Positions 1 to 7,081 of a stretch of 8,298 nt of DNA are shown here, one piece after another. The notes beneath the pieces were generated by a model that saw nothing but the letters and a program-made list of their open reading frames with translations, had not been told where the DNA came from and ran no database searches. The DNA is from COE1 sp965114465 (lineage in GTDB: Bacteria; Bacillota; Clostridia; Lachnospirales; Lachnospiraceae): assembly GCA_965114465.1 (NCBI GenBank), contig CBCOYO010000153.1, forward strand, positions 1 to 8,298, read 5' to 3'. Made by a program: the position numbers and the translations under genes. The stretch's first letter is position 1; each line of letters opens with the position of its first letter.

Positions 1-15
1 ACTACATTTTATTAC

Positions 16-40
16 GGTCAGCGCAGTAAATGCGCAGACC
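16..40 (-). terminator. Hairpin after mutY, possible weak terminator
   Basis: Arms GGTC-A-GCGCA (16-25) and TGCGC-A-GACC (31-40) pair over 9 bp with a single A-A mismatch and a 5-base loop. The hairpin lies 15 bases past the mutY stop codon. On the minus strand it is followed by CGTAATAAAATG, which is not a proper U tract. It is therefore a stable hairpin in the right place for a terminator or 3' stabiliser, but not a canonical intrinsic terminator. Confidence 0.4.
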
Positions 41-55
41 TACCTGAACTGTTAC

Positions 56-1120
56 CTACAAAACCCCTTTTTGATACACTTTTTTGAATGCAGAAGGGAG
101 GGCAATTTCATTGGCTAACTGCGCCTGTGTCACCCAAATAAACGTATTCTCGTCTGATACTGTCTTACATTCTGCCGCAATACATTCCATACGCCATTCG
201 ATATGCGTAAAAATATGCTTTGCCAAAAAACGATTATCCAAAATATTCTGTGCTATATGCAACGCTATCCCCTGCTCCGCAAGCCATTGACAAACCTCCG
301 CATCTGTCTGATGCCCTTCCAGATTAGGCAGTTCCCACATTCCAGCAAGCACCCCCTTTGTGCCGCGCTTGCGGATTGCAATTTTATCCTGATATTTTAA
401 CAGCAGCACCGTTTTATCCTCAATTTTCCGCTCCGCCTTCTTGCGTTTCACAGGATATCTACACTGGGTCTTATTTTGATAAGCACCACACAATAACGCA
501 AGCGGACACTCTACACATTTTGGATTTCCGTTCGGCACACAGACCACTGCACCCAATTCCATTAAGCTTTGCGTAAATGCTGCGCACGCCTTCTTAGGAT
601 ATATCTGCTCTAGCGCTTTAGTCACCTCTTTGCGAAACGACGCTTCCATAATATCCTGATCCTTCTCTGTAAGCCTTGTCACTACACGCAGTACATTTCC
701 GTCAACTGCTGCATATGCTTTGCCAAATGCAATAGAGGAAATTGCACCTGCTGTATATGCGCCGATTCCCGGAAGTTTTCGTATTTCCTCAAACGTTTCC
801 GGAAACTGTCCCTGATAATCCTTACAAATTAGCTGTGCTGCTTTTCTTAAATTTTTTGCACGAGAGTAATATCCAAGTCCTTCCCAGTATTTTAATAATT
901 CTTCTTCTTGGCTTTCCGCCAATGCTGCAATTGTAGGAAACCGCTCCATAAAACGATGATAATACGGAATCACTGCTTCCACACGCGTTTGCTGCAACAT
1001 TATTTCCGATATCCATACACGATATGGCTCTTGATTTTCCCGCCACGGCAAAGAACGTTTGTTTTTCTCATACCATTCCAACAAAGGCGCAACAATCTGC
1101 CCTAATGTACTAAACTCCAC
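56..1120 (-). CDS. mutY: Adenine DNA glycosylase MutY
   Basis: MutY removes adenine mispaired with 8-oxoguanine or guanine in base excision repair in the cytoplasm. The open frame runs back to a TTG at 1144. A GGAGGT placed 6 bases before the GTG at 1120 makes that GTG the likely start, giving 354 residues, normal for the family; numbering is from it. Visible features are the LPWR motif (23-27), SEIMLQQT with the catalytic Glu39, the helix-hairpin-helix LPGIGAYTAGAI (116-127) and VDGNV with the catalytic Asp140. Four cysteines (194, 202, 205, 211) fit the [4Fe-4S] cluster, spaced C-X7-C-X2-C-X5-C rather than the X6 of E. coli. The C-terminal NUDIX-like 8-oxoG recognition domain (about 235-350) carries FTH at 304-306 where the family typically has FSH. 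The upstream receptor gene is cut off by a terminator, so mutY should have its own promoter in 1121-1207, but I found no convincing one. Confidence 0.96.
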   Translation of the reverse strand: MEFSTLGQIVAPLLEWYEKNKRSLPWRENQEPYRVWISEIMLQQTRVEAVIPYYHRFMERFPTIAALAESQEEELLKYWEGLGYYSRAKNLRKAAQLICKDYQGQFPETFEEIRKLPGIGAYTAGAISSIAFGKAYAAVDGNVLRVVTRLTEKDQDIMEASFRKEVTKALEQIYPKKACAAFTQSLMELGAVVCVPNGNPKCVECPLALLCGAYQNKTQCRYPVKRKKAERKIEDKTVLLLKYQDKIAIRKRGTKGVLAGMWELPNLEGHQTDAEVCQWLAEQGIALHIAQNILDNRFLAKHIFTHIEWRMECIAAECKTVSDENTFIWVTQAQLANEIALPSAFKKVYQKGVL

Positions 1121-1207
1121 CCCAACACCTCCGCATTCAATCAAACAGGAAAAACTTTTCCCCCACCCACACGCTGATATATTTCCTCTGGGTATCCATA
1201 TACATTG

Positions 1208-1239
1208 AAAAAACCTCCGCCAAACCAGACGGAGATTTT
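1208..1239 (-). terminator. Intrinsic terminator of the chemoreceptor gene
   Basis: Read on the minus strand, CTCCGTC (1234-1228) pairs with GGCGGAG (1221-1215), one pair being a G-U wobble, around a 6-base loop. It is followed by six T (1213-1208). Flanking A residues upstream can extend pairing into the U tract. It begins 3 bases after the receptor stop codon and separates that transcript from mutY. Confidence 0.88.
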
Positions 1240-1241
1240 CT

Positions 1242-2900
1242 TTATTCTTTGTTTTTTAAACGAAATACCGCTATCAATGATTTCAACAAACCAGCCTGTG
1301 TATTGAGTTCTTGGCTTGTTGCCGCGCTCTCCTGCGCTGTTGCTGAATTGGTCTGCACTACATCCGATATCTGATCTATCTGCTGCTCTATCTGCAAAAC
1401 GGAATCCGCCTGAGTACGAGAGGCATCTGCTATCCCATTTATCGTCATTACAATCTCATTCGCACCTTTCACCACATTTTCAAGTAGTGCTGCCGTTTCA
1501 TTCGCAATCATCGTTCCGTACTCCACAGCCTTTATAGAACTTTCTATTAAATTTGTGGTAGACTGCGATGCCTCTGCGCTTTTCCCTGCAAGACTGCGGA
1601 CTTCTTCTGCTACCACGGCAAAACCACGTCCTGCGTCGCCTGCTCTTGCTGCCTCAACGGAAGCATTTAATGCAAGTATATTTGTCTGAAAAGCAATCTC
1701 CTCAATCGTCTTAATAATTTTGCCGATTTCGCTGGAGCTAGAATTAATATCTTGCATTGCTTGAATCATTTCCTGCATTTTTTGGTTGCTTTCCAAAATA
1801 TGCGTTCCAACCTCCTGCGCTTTCTGGCTTGCCTGTCCTGCATTATCCGCCGACTGCTCTACCTGTTCTGAAATCTCACGGATCGTCTGCTCTAATTCAT
1901 CCACAGCACTCGCTTGCTCAATCGCGCCTTGACTTAGCGACTGTGATACAATCGACATCTGATCAGAACCATTTGATACTTGCTGGGAACTTTCCATAAT
2001 CTGTGACATCGTTCCGTTTAACGCTTTCTCAATGCTGTCTAAAGACTGCTTAATAGAAGTAAAATCACCGACATAATTCTGTGCTGTCTTTATCGTTAAA
2101 TCACCCTCGGAAATCGCCTTTAGCACATCTGCAATCTCTCCAATATACCCTCGCAGACGTTCATTCGTATTGTTGAAAATTTCTGCTAACAATCCAATTT
2201 CATCATTAGCACGGAAATGGATTGCTGATTCCTGCTTGCTGCTTAATCCCAGATCTCCCTGTTCCATTTTCTGCGCCTGTCTTGTCAGTTTTGCAAGCGG
2301 CACAGAAACAGCAAAACTAATATAAAGTCCCATAAGTACAATACTCAGCACAACCAATACTGCAGCCACCAAAAACGCTGTCTTTACGGTTTGATAAATA
2401 TGTTCATTCGCCTGTTGCGATGAAATTCCTGCAAAAAGCAATCCATCTATCTGTCCAGATTTATCATACGTCGGCACATAGGAGCAAAGGTGATCCACTC
2501 CCATAATCTTCGTATTTCCTACATAAGACTGCCCTTGTTTTAAAATCACATCCACTAAATCTTCAGATAACTTCGTTCCAACAAGCCGCTCTCCTTGCTG
2601 CTGAACTGTTGTATAGGCACGTACATCTCCTTCAAAAATGGTAAATTCACAATCCATCCGCAATTTCAAATCATCCAATAATTGTGTCTTATCCTCCGGC
2701 CCTGTATAATGTTCCAACTCATAAGCAAGCATACTCGTGCCATCCACACACTCGTCACGCAGTGTTCTCATTGTAAGCTTATAGAACATTGCCACACACA
2801 GAAATACAACCAAAGCAATACTGACTGCCAGCATAAGTGCCATTAATAATCCTACCTTTGTTCCAATTCTGTGCCTTCTTTTGTTTCGAACTTTACTCAT
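1242..2900 (-). CDS. Methyl-accepting chemotaxis protein, Cache-type sensor
   Basis: A 552-residue transmembrane chemoreceptor that would relay an extracellular ligand signal to CheA/CheW. In order it has a basic N-terminus, TM1 (about 17-39), an extracellular sensor (about 40-172), TM2 (about 174-196), HAMP (about 197-250) with a second HAMP-like stretch near 258-295, and a long coiled-coil signalling domain. The conserved hairpin tip spans about 400-432 (IAFQTNILALNASVEAARAG, then GRGFAVVAEEVRSLA). The sensor has a TTV...GERLVGT...GQSYVG...GLLFAGIS pattern typical of single-Cache (sCache_3-like) domains, which often bind small organic acids; the ligand here is unknown. There is no C-terminal pentapeptide tether for CheR/CheB. 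The ATG at 2900 follows GAGGTG (2911-2906) with a 5-base spacer. It is monocistronic, with its own promoter and terminator, and no chemotaxis or flagellar genes are in view, so it is an orphan receptor. Confidence 0.96.
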   Translation of the reverse strand: MSKVRNKRRHRIGTKVGLLMALMLAVSIALVVFLCVAMFYKLTMRTLRDECVDGTSMLAYELEHYTGPEDKTQLLDDLKLRMDCEFTIFEGDVRAYTTVQQQGERLVGTKLSEDLVDVILKQGQSYVGNTKIMGVDHLCSYVPTYDKSGQIDGLLFAGISSQQANEHIYQTVKTAFLVAAVLVVLSIVLMGLYISFAVSVPLAKLTRQAQKMEQGDLGLSSKQESAIHFRANDEIGLLAEIFNNTNERLRGYIGEIADVLKAISEGDLTIKTAQNYVGDFTSIKQSLDSIEKALNGTMSQIMESSQQVSNGSDQMSIVSQSLSQGAIEQASAVDELEQTIREISEQVEQSADNAGQASQKAQEVGTHILESNQKMQEMIQAMQDINSSSSEIGKIIKTIEEIAFQTNILALNASVEAARAGDAGRGFAVVAEEVRSLAGKSAEASQSTTNLIESSIKAVEYGTMIANETAALLENVVKGANEIVMTINGIADASRTQADSVLQIEQQIDQISDVVQTNSATAQESAATSQELNTQAGLLKSLIAVFRLKNKE

Positions 2901-2967
2901 TTTGTCACCTCAATAAAATCATTTTAAATTTAAGCCTAATACTCAGGCAATAAACCTGCTACTTACT

Positions 2968-2996
2968 ATATTAATCCCTATTATGGCAAATTTCAA
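2968..2996 (-). promoter_or_regulatory. Sigma-A-type promoter of the chemoreceptor gene
   Basis: On the minus strand TTGAAA (2996-2991) and TAATAT (2973-2968) are separated by exactly 17 bases. The predicted start is near 2961, giving a leader of about 60 bases. I looked for a sigma-28 (motility) promoter in the same stretch and saw none, so expression need not be tied to flagellar genes. Confidence 0.65.
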
Positions 2997-3069
2997 GGAG
3001 TTTTTTTGGCGGTCAGGATTAAAAATACAAAAAATTGGCAATTCTATTGCATAATTAAGAGAATCGTTA

Positions 3070-3098
3070 TTGACGTAACCGCAAATCCATTTTAAGAT
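3070..3098 (+). promoter_or_regulatory. Candidate promoter of the DUF6020-like gene
   Basis: TTGACG (3070-3075) and TAAGAT (3093-3098) are 17 bases apart. The -35 box is good and the -10 box matches only 4 of 6 consensus bases. If used, it gives a leader of about 150 bases that contains the hairpin at 3123-3186. No better pair was seen between the hairpin and the gene. Confidence 0.35.
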
Positions 3099-3122
3099 TT
3101 ATATAGATAAGTTTTTACAGAT

Positions 3123-3186
3123 ACTACATAACGCCAGAATTTACCATACTGCACTGTTTAAACGTATATGACTGGCGTTATATAGT
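3123..3186. repeat. Long imperfect inverted repeat upstream of the DUF6020-like gene
   Basis: Arms 3123-3137 and 3172-3186 pair at 14 of 15 positions; the inner ten (ATAACGCCAG / CTGGCGTTAT) are perfect and the one mismatch is C-A. The loop is 34 bases and contains the palindrome GTTTAAAC (3156-3163). There is no U tract on either side, so it is not an intrinsic terminator. It could be an mRNA leader structure, a paired operator, or the remnant of a very small repeat element. Confidence 0.6.
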
Positions 3187-3257
3187 CAGCTTACTCGGAA
3201 ATTTTAACTGTTAAGCAGTATAAATTGTCATTAATTGTTTATAAAACGGAGGAGATT

Positions 3258-5039
3258 ATGCGTTTAATAAAAATTTCCGCAAAAAGTTTTTTTACACTTT
3301 TTGCTGTTATGCGCCTATTTCACATACAGACGAGGAATCCGCTATCTATTATACTGTTCCTTGTTTTTTTCTATATTTATATGAAGCTGCAAGAAGATCA
3401 CTTTGTTAGCCGAATCAACATGAAAGACCTTTGGCTTTCCAATCTATTAAGCCTGCTTTTTGCCGGTTTTACCATTGCCAACACTTATCAGACGATACTT
3501 TTTGATATGGAAAATTTTATTTTCTGCACAGTGACGCTGCTTAGTACTGCTGTTGGACTGATTGCTATATACTATCACCTTATTTTGTGTCTGCTTCAGG
3601 CAAGCGATCTTGTGCACATCACAGGTATGGCTTATCAGGCACCGTGGCTGCCCTACGTCACGATGCTTTGCTGCCTTATATGTTGGCTGCCTTATTTCCT
3701 ACATGCATATCCAGGTGTTATGACACCGGACAGCATTAACCAATACGCACAGGTTCTTGGCGTCTACGAATTAAGCAACCACCATTCCATTGTGCATACT
3801 GCACTTATTGGTATGTTCTATCAATTGGGGCTGCGCTTTACTAACGACGTTTATTTTGGTCTTGCGCTCTACACGCTTGCGCAAATGGTATTTATGGCTT
3901 TTGCGGCGGGATATGTCGTCAAAACCTTACAAAAAGCAGATATCATAACACCCATTCTTATTGCAGTTATCTGCTTTTATGCACTGATGCCTTACAATGG
4001 TGCCTTAAGTGTAACCATATGGAAAGATATTCCTTTTGCCGGTGCTATGACAATTTTCTGTGCTGCATTGCTGCGATTCTTATTAAGACCAGACGCAACC
4101 CTTCCCACAGGGGATATGTCGCGTTTTGGCAGACAGCGGCTGAAAATCAGCGAATATTTTACTCTGGTAGTGCCTTACGTTTTTTCTGGTGTTCTGTTGT
4201 GTCTGCTGCGTCCAAACGGGTGGTATGCTTTCTTGCTTTCGCTGCCGTTTATTCTGTTCGTTTACCGCAGTAGTTGGCGGACAATGGTACCGATTCATTT
4301 AACAATACTAGCCTTAGTACTGTTCGTAAAGTACCCCTGCATGAATGTTTATGAAATTAAACAGGCGGACTTTGTAGAATCCTTATCTGTTCCCGTGCAG
4401 CAAATTGCCTGTGTTATCGCACAGAATAAATCGCTTAACGAAGAAGAATTCAACTTTGTCAGCCATATTATGGATGTTACGCAAGTAGCTTCCAAATACC
4501 AGCCAAATGTATCCGACAATATTAAAAATCTTATCCGCGAAACAGGCAGCGATTACCTTGAAGCACACAAGACAGAATTTTTCCAAGTTTGGCTGTCCAT
4601 CGGTCTTTCGCATCCAAAAGCATACTTTGACGCTTATGTTGCGCAGACAAACGGCTACTGGTATCCTGATGTTGCCTATGACGTAGGACTTGCAGAAGGC
4701 ATTTATCCCAATGAATTTGGGCTAAGCTGGCAGCCGATTCTGCGAGGGAATATCGTTGTAAAAATAAAGGAAATACTTTTTAAACTGCATGATATTATAC
4801 CTTTATATGGGGCTTTGTGGAGCATCGGATTGATTTTCTGGATACTGTTAATTGCCATCGCCATATGCCTGCGATCCGAAAATACAGCTAATGCTTTGAT
4901 CTGTCTTCCCTTGGCGGCGCTTGTGCTGACTTTAAGCATTGCCTCGCCGGTAGCAGCGGAATTTCGGTATGCCTATGCACTTTTTTACGCAATGCCGATA
5001 TTCCTCGCCGCACCGTTTGTAACTCCGAAAGATTTTTAA
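3258..5039 (+). CDS. Polytopic membrane protein, DUF6020-like (putative GT-C glycosyltransferase)
   Basis: A 593-residue integral membrane protein. The open frame starts at a TTG (3225), but GGAGG (3250-3254 region) sits directly before the ATG at 3258, which I take as the start. Hydrophobic segments appear near 29-44, 60-80, 86-112, 132-149, 196-220, 228-245, 258-276, 298-317, 320-336, 343-358, 516-538, 545-563 and 570-587, with a large soluble loop at about 360-515. Recognisable patterns are PGVMTPDSINQYAQ then HHSIVHT (152-181), TIWKDIPF (253-260), RPNGWY (318-323), VPVQQIA (378-384) and AEFRYAYALFYAMP (567-580). I associate this set with DUF6020, a family with GT-C-like topology whose likely role is sugar transfer from a lipid-linked donor at the cell surface. 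Substrate unknown. Codon use does not look foreign. It stands alone on its strand, converging on the lipoprotein gene 7 bp away. Confidence 0.82.
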   Translation: MRLIKISAKSFFTLFAVMRLFHIQTRNPLSIILFLVFFYIYMKLQEDHFVSRINMKDLWLSNLLSLLFAGFTIANTYQTILFDMENFIFCTVTLLSTAVGLIAIYYHLILCLLQASDLVHITGMAYQAPWLPYVTMLCCLICWLPYFLHAYPGVMTPDSINQYAQVLGVYELSNHHSIVHTALIGMFYQLGLRFTNDVYFGLALYTLAQMVFMAFAAGYVVKTLQKADIITPILIAVICFYALMPYNGALSVTIWKDIPFAGAMTIFCAALLRFLLRPDATLPTGDMSRFGRQRLKISEYFTLVVPYVFSGVLLCLLRPNGWYAFLLSLPFILFVYRSSWRTMVPIHLTILALVLFVKYPCMNVYEIKQADFVESLSVPVQQIACVIAQNKSLNEEEFNFVSHIMDVTQVASKYQPNVSDNIKNLIRETGSDYLEAHKTEFFQVWLSIGLSHPKAYFDAYVAQTNGYWYPDVAYDVGLAEGIYPNEFGLSWQPILRGNIVVKIKEILFKLHDIIPLYGALWSIGLIFWILLIAIAICLRSENTANALICLPLAALVLTLSIASPVAAEFRYAYALFYAMPIFLAAPFVTPKDF

Positions 5040-5046
5040 AGAATCG

Positions 5047-6156
5047 CTAATATATCACTTTTACATTACGTATTTCATTATCTATAATATCGAAGGCTAT
5101 GATATTTTCATTGGTTCTATGGTGCGCCATATAATATCTGCCTTCGATTTGCGTGATATAATACGGAGTGCCGCCGCTGATGCCGAAACTGCTGTAAATA
5201 TCTTGATAACTGCCCTGCTCCAAAGCTTCTAAGTCTTTGCACCGCACGATTGTTGCATATTCCTGATTCTCTTGGTTGTCGGTGGAAACGGTAATATAGT
5301 AATAATCATCAATTTTCGTAAGCTGCACCATTCCCGCAATTTCATCAGGAACTGCATAAGACGCTTTTATTATAAAAGCATTGCCGTCTGAACTGATTTC
5401 TACCTTGATAATTTTCTGATTGTTATGCCCTGAAACAAAATAAATACCATCTTCCATAATGGTAAACGAACGCACATACACACCGTATAATTCTTCTATT
5501 TTTAATATTTTTTGTATATAAATCGGAAAAATCCCCTTGTCGTCTGATGTATCCGACCGTTTTAGGAAATACATTTCTCCGGTAATGGAACTCCACACCA
5601 TAAAAACGTTTCTTTGTGTATCATATTGTATATAATGTGGTTTCAGTCCGATATTTTCAAGTGTCTGCGTCTGCGCATACTGCCCATTCATATTCTGAAA
5701 TACAAGTACACGATTATTCTCCGTATCGTCCACTAGCAGCACTTTCTCATCAGCAGCAATGGTATGCGCATAATGCACCTTATCCGTCAAAACCTGCCAT
5801 TCTGTTAGTGGATCACCAAGTATATTATGGTATAAAATCTGATTATGATAACAGTCTGCAATAAAATATAAATCGTCGATTTTCGTTATATATGTTGCAA
5901 CATTCAGCGTTTGATATGTATTTTTTGTATTGATAAAAACAGGCTGCGGTAGAATGCCTTGCATCGCCTGCTCCTGATTGGGATTATTGTCTATGGTATT
6001 TTCTTCTGTTCCTATCTCTGCTATATCCTTTGTGCCTGCCAATTCAGCAAAAGATACTTCTGGCTGTGCCTGACAGGCAGTACATATTATAGCGGAAGCT
6101 GCCGCAATTATAAATAGAAGCACTGCTGCACAATGGGTTTTTTTACAAACTAACAT
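5047..6156 (-). CDS. Lipoprotein with six propeller-like repeats
   Basis: A 369-residue predicted surface lipoprotein of unrecognised specific function. A hydrophobic signal (about 10-25) leads to a lipobox-like CTAC with Cys28 as the lipidated residue; the -3 position is Cys rather than the usual Leu, so processing is likely but not certain. A low-complexity acidic linker (about 40-65) follows. The body has six similar units, each a charged turn, a hydrophobic/aromatic strand and then a polar turn: near 90-110 (KIDDLYFIADCYHNQI), 133-153 (DEKVLLVDDTENNRVLVF), 180-198, 231-252 (EDGIYFVSGHNNQKIIKV), 279-304 (KIDDYYYITVSTDN) and 334-357 (IEGRYYMAHH). This suggests a six-bladed beta-propeller of NHL or YncE type, probably binding a protein or glycan. 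The ATG follows GGAG with a 9-base spacer. It converges on the membrane protein; cooperation at the cell surface is only an inference. Confidence 0.85.
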   Translation of the reverse strand: MLVCKKTHCAAVLLFIIAAASAIICTACQAQPEVSFAELAGTKDIAEIGTEENTIDNNPNQEQAMQGILPQPVFINTKNTYQTLNVATYITKIDDLYFIADCYHNQILYHNILGDPLTEWQVLTDKVHYAHTIAADEKVLLVDDTENNRVLVFQNMNGQYAQTQTLENIGLKPHYIQYDTQRNVFMVWSSITGEMYFLKRSDTSDDKGIFPIYIQKILKIEELYGVYVRSFTIMEDGIYFVSGHNNQKIIKVEISSDGNAFIIKASYAVPDEIAGMVQLTKIDDYYYITVSTDNQENQEYATIVRCKDLEALEQGSYQDIYSSFGISGGTPYYITQIEGRYYMAHHRTNENIIAFDIIDNEIRNVKVIY

Positions 6157-6175
6157 AGATTATTTCTCCTATCTA

Positions 6176-6273
6176 GGGGTTGTCGCAATAAGCTTTGATT
6201 ATACAAGATATAGTACAAAATACAATACAACATTACGATATCTTGTATTTGCTTTCCTTAATGCGACAGCCCC
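6176..6273. mobile_element. MITE-like 98-bp inverted-repeat element
   Basis: The ends GGGGTTGTCGCAATAAG (6176-6192) and CTTAATGCGACAGCCCC (6257-6273) are inverted repeats with one mismatch and one G-T pair over 17 positions. A second, inner inverted repeat is perfect over 11 bp (ATACAAGATAT 6201-6211, ATATCTTGTAT 6238-6248). There is no coding capacity. The small size and IS-like ends starting GGGG(C/T)TGTCGCA suggest a miniature element mobilised by a transposase encoded elsewhere, possibly IS1182-like. I saw no clear target duplication at its borders. It separates the GNAT gene from the lipoprotein gene. Confidence 0.6.
6198..6225 (-). promoter_or_regulatory. Candidate lipoprotein promoter inside the inverted-repeat element
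   Basis: On the minus strand TTGTAT (6225-6220) and a perfect TATAAT (6203-6198) are separated by 16 bases. The start would fall near 6191, about 35 bases before the lipoprotein ATG. Both boxes lie between the terminal repeats of the 98-bp element, and the -10 box overlaps the inner repeat. Confidence 0.6.
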
Positions 6274-6340
6274 ACTTCTTTCGTTCTGCCGCTGTGTAAT
6301 AAATTTTTTAGCATCTAAAAGGAATCCCAAAACTAAACTG

Positions 6341-6829
6341 TTACGAATTGTCGAATGTAAATCCTATTTCATTTGCTTCCATTGCTGTAAACGTATTATA
6401 TTTTCCATTTGTATACGCTGCAATAACTTTACCCCAAAATTTTTGCGCAGGCAAATTGTTCGTCCACTGGGATATCTCCCATCCACCAGGAAACATATCA
6501 AAAATCTTCACAGCAGCTACCCTGCCAACTCCTTTTTGTCTATATTTTTTCATAACAAAAAATTCGGCTATATTATGAGGATTGGGCAGATTATTATGTT
6601 CACAACAAGAACGCACTAAAACCAACCCGGCAAGCTTTCCATTTACCTTGATAAAGAACGGATGTCTTCCTTCTTCATTCCAATAATCATCAATATGCCC
6701 ATATCCAAAATATCCATATTCGTTAATATCGTCATTGGAAAACTCAGAAAAATCATACTGATACAATTCCAACATTTGAATAAAAACAGATTTTTGCTCG
6801 TATAATATCGGCTCTACTCTAATGTCCAT
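6341..6829 (-). CDS. GNAT-family N-acetyltransferase
   Basis: A 162-residue cytoplasmic acetyltransferase of the single-domain GNAT fold, full length for the family. The N-terminal half has YQYDFSEFSNDDINEYG (23-39) and a YW...RHPFFIKVNGKLAGLVLV strand pair (49-72) that resembles COG5628-type predicted acetyltransferases. The acetyl-CoA site is the EFFVMKKYRQKGVGR segment (89-103), whose RQKGVG (97-102) is the R/Q-x-x-G-x-G/A pyrophosphate loop. NNLPAQKFW (124-132) is the usual later motif B. Substrate unknown; aminoglycoside-like, amino-acid or protein substrates are all possible. The ATG follows a perfect GGAGG with a 6-base spacer. The methyltransferase gene lies 252 bp upstream on the same strand; the gap is too long for obvious co-transcription but no strong terminator separates them. 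No convincing promoter was found directly upstream. Confidence 0.92.
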   Translation of the reverse strand: MDIRVEPILYEQKSVFIQMLELYQYDFSEFSNDDINEYGYFGYGHIDDYWNEEGRHPFFIKVNGKLAGLVLVRSCCEHNNLPNPHNIAEFFVMKKYRQKGVGRVAAVKIFDMFPGGWEISQWTNNLPAQKFWGKVIAAYTNGKYNTFTAMEANEIGFTFDNS

Positions 6830-6918
6830 ACTTATCCTCCATAATTCTAATTAGGAACTGTTATACTAACTTTGCAGATGACGCAGGCTAAATCTTTTGC
6901 CATAACACTGTCACTACC

Positions 6919-7020
6919 TATACTGCACACCTATAAGATTTACACTAACAAACCATTAGATATGTTATAAATTTAGAACAACACGATAAAAAACTGTAAC
7001 TGTTCTTGGTGTGCAGTATA
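6919..7020. repeat. 13-bp perfect inverted repeat with 76-bp spacer
   Basis: TATACTGCACACC (6919-6931) and GGTGTGCAGTATA (7008-7020) are exact reverse complements lying between the methyltransferase and GNAT genes. The enclosed sequence is AT-rich and has no ORF. The total length of 102 bp is close to that of the element at 6176-6273, so it may be another small mobile element or a pair of regulator half-sites. A TTGACA lies just outside on the minus strand (7040-7035), but the TATACT in the arm is only 14 bases away, too close for a normal promoter. Confidence 0.55.
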
Positions 7021-7081
7021 AGAAGAAAAGGACTTGTCAAAAAATACGGTTTCCACAATCCTCTAACCCAAGGTTATTCGA

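Noticed and set aside
1121..1144. Extended mutY start at TTG 1144
   Set aside because: The eight extra codons contain a GGAGGT ideally spaced before the GTG at 1120, and nothing RBS-like precedes the TTG.
3225..3257. Extended start of the DUF6020-like protein at TTG 3225
   Set aside because: The extra 11 codons include the GGAGG that serves the ATG at 3258.
5616..5864. Plus-strand open frame within the lipoprotein gene
   Set aside because: Lies opposite a well-supported gene, has no RBS or recognisable domain, and is low-complexity; treated as a shadow frame, like the other frames opposite mutY, the receptor and the methyltransferase.
6306..6320. Stem TTTTAG-CAT-CTAAAA as a GNAT terminator
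   Set aside because: Six pairs, mostly A-T, with a 3-base loop and no clean U tract; too weak to call.
7015..7040. Minus-strand promoter TTGACA with TATACT upstream of the GNAT gene
   Set aside because: The boxes are only 14 bases apart, and the -10 box is part of the inverted-repeat arm.
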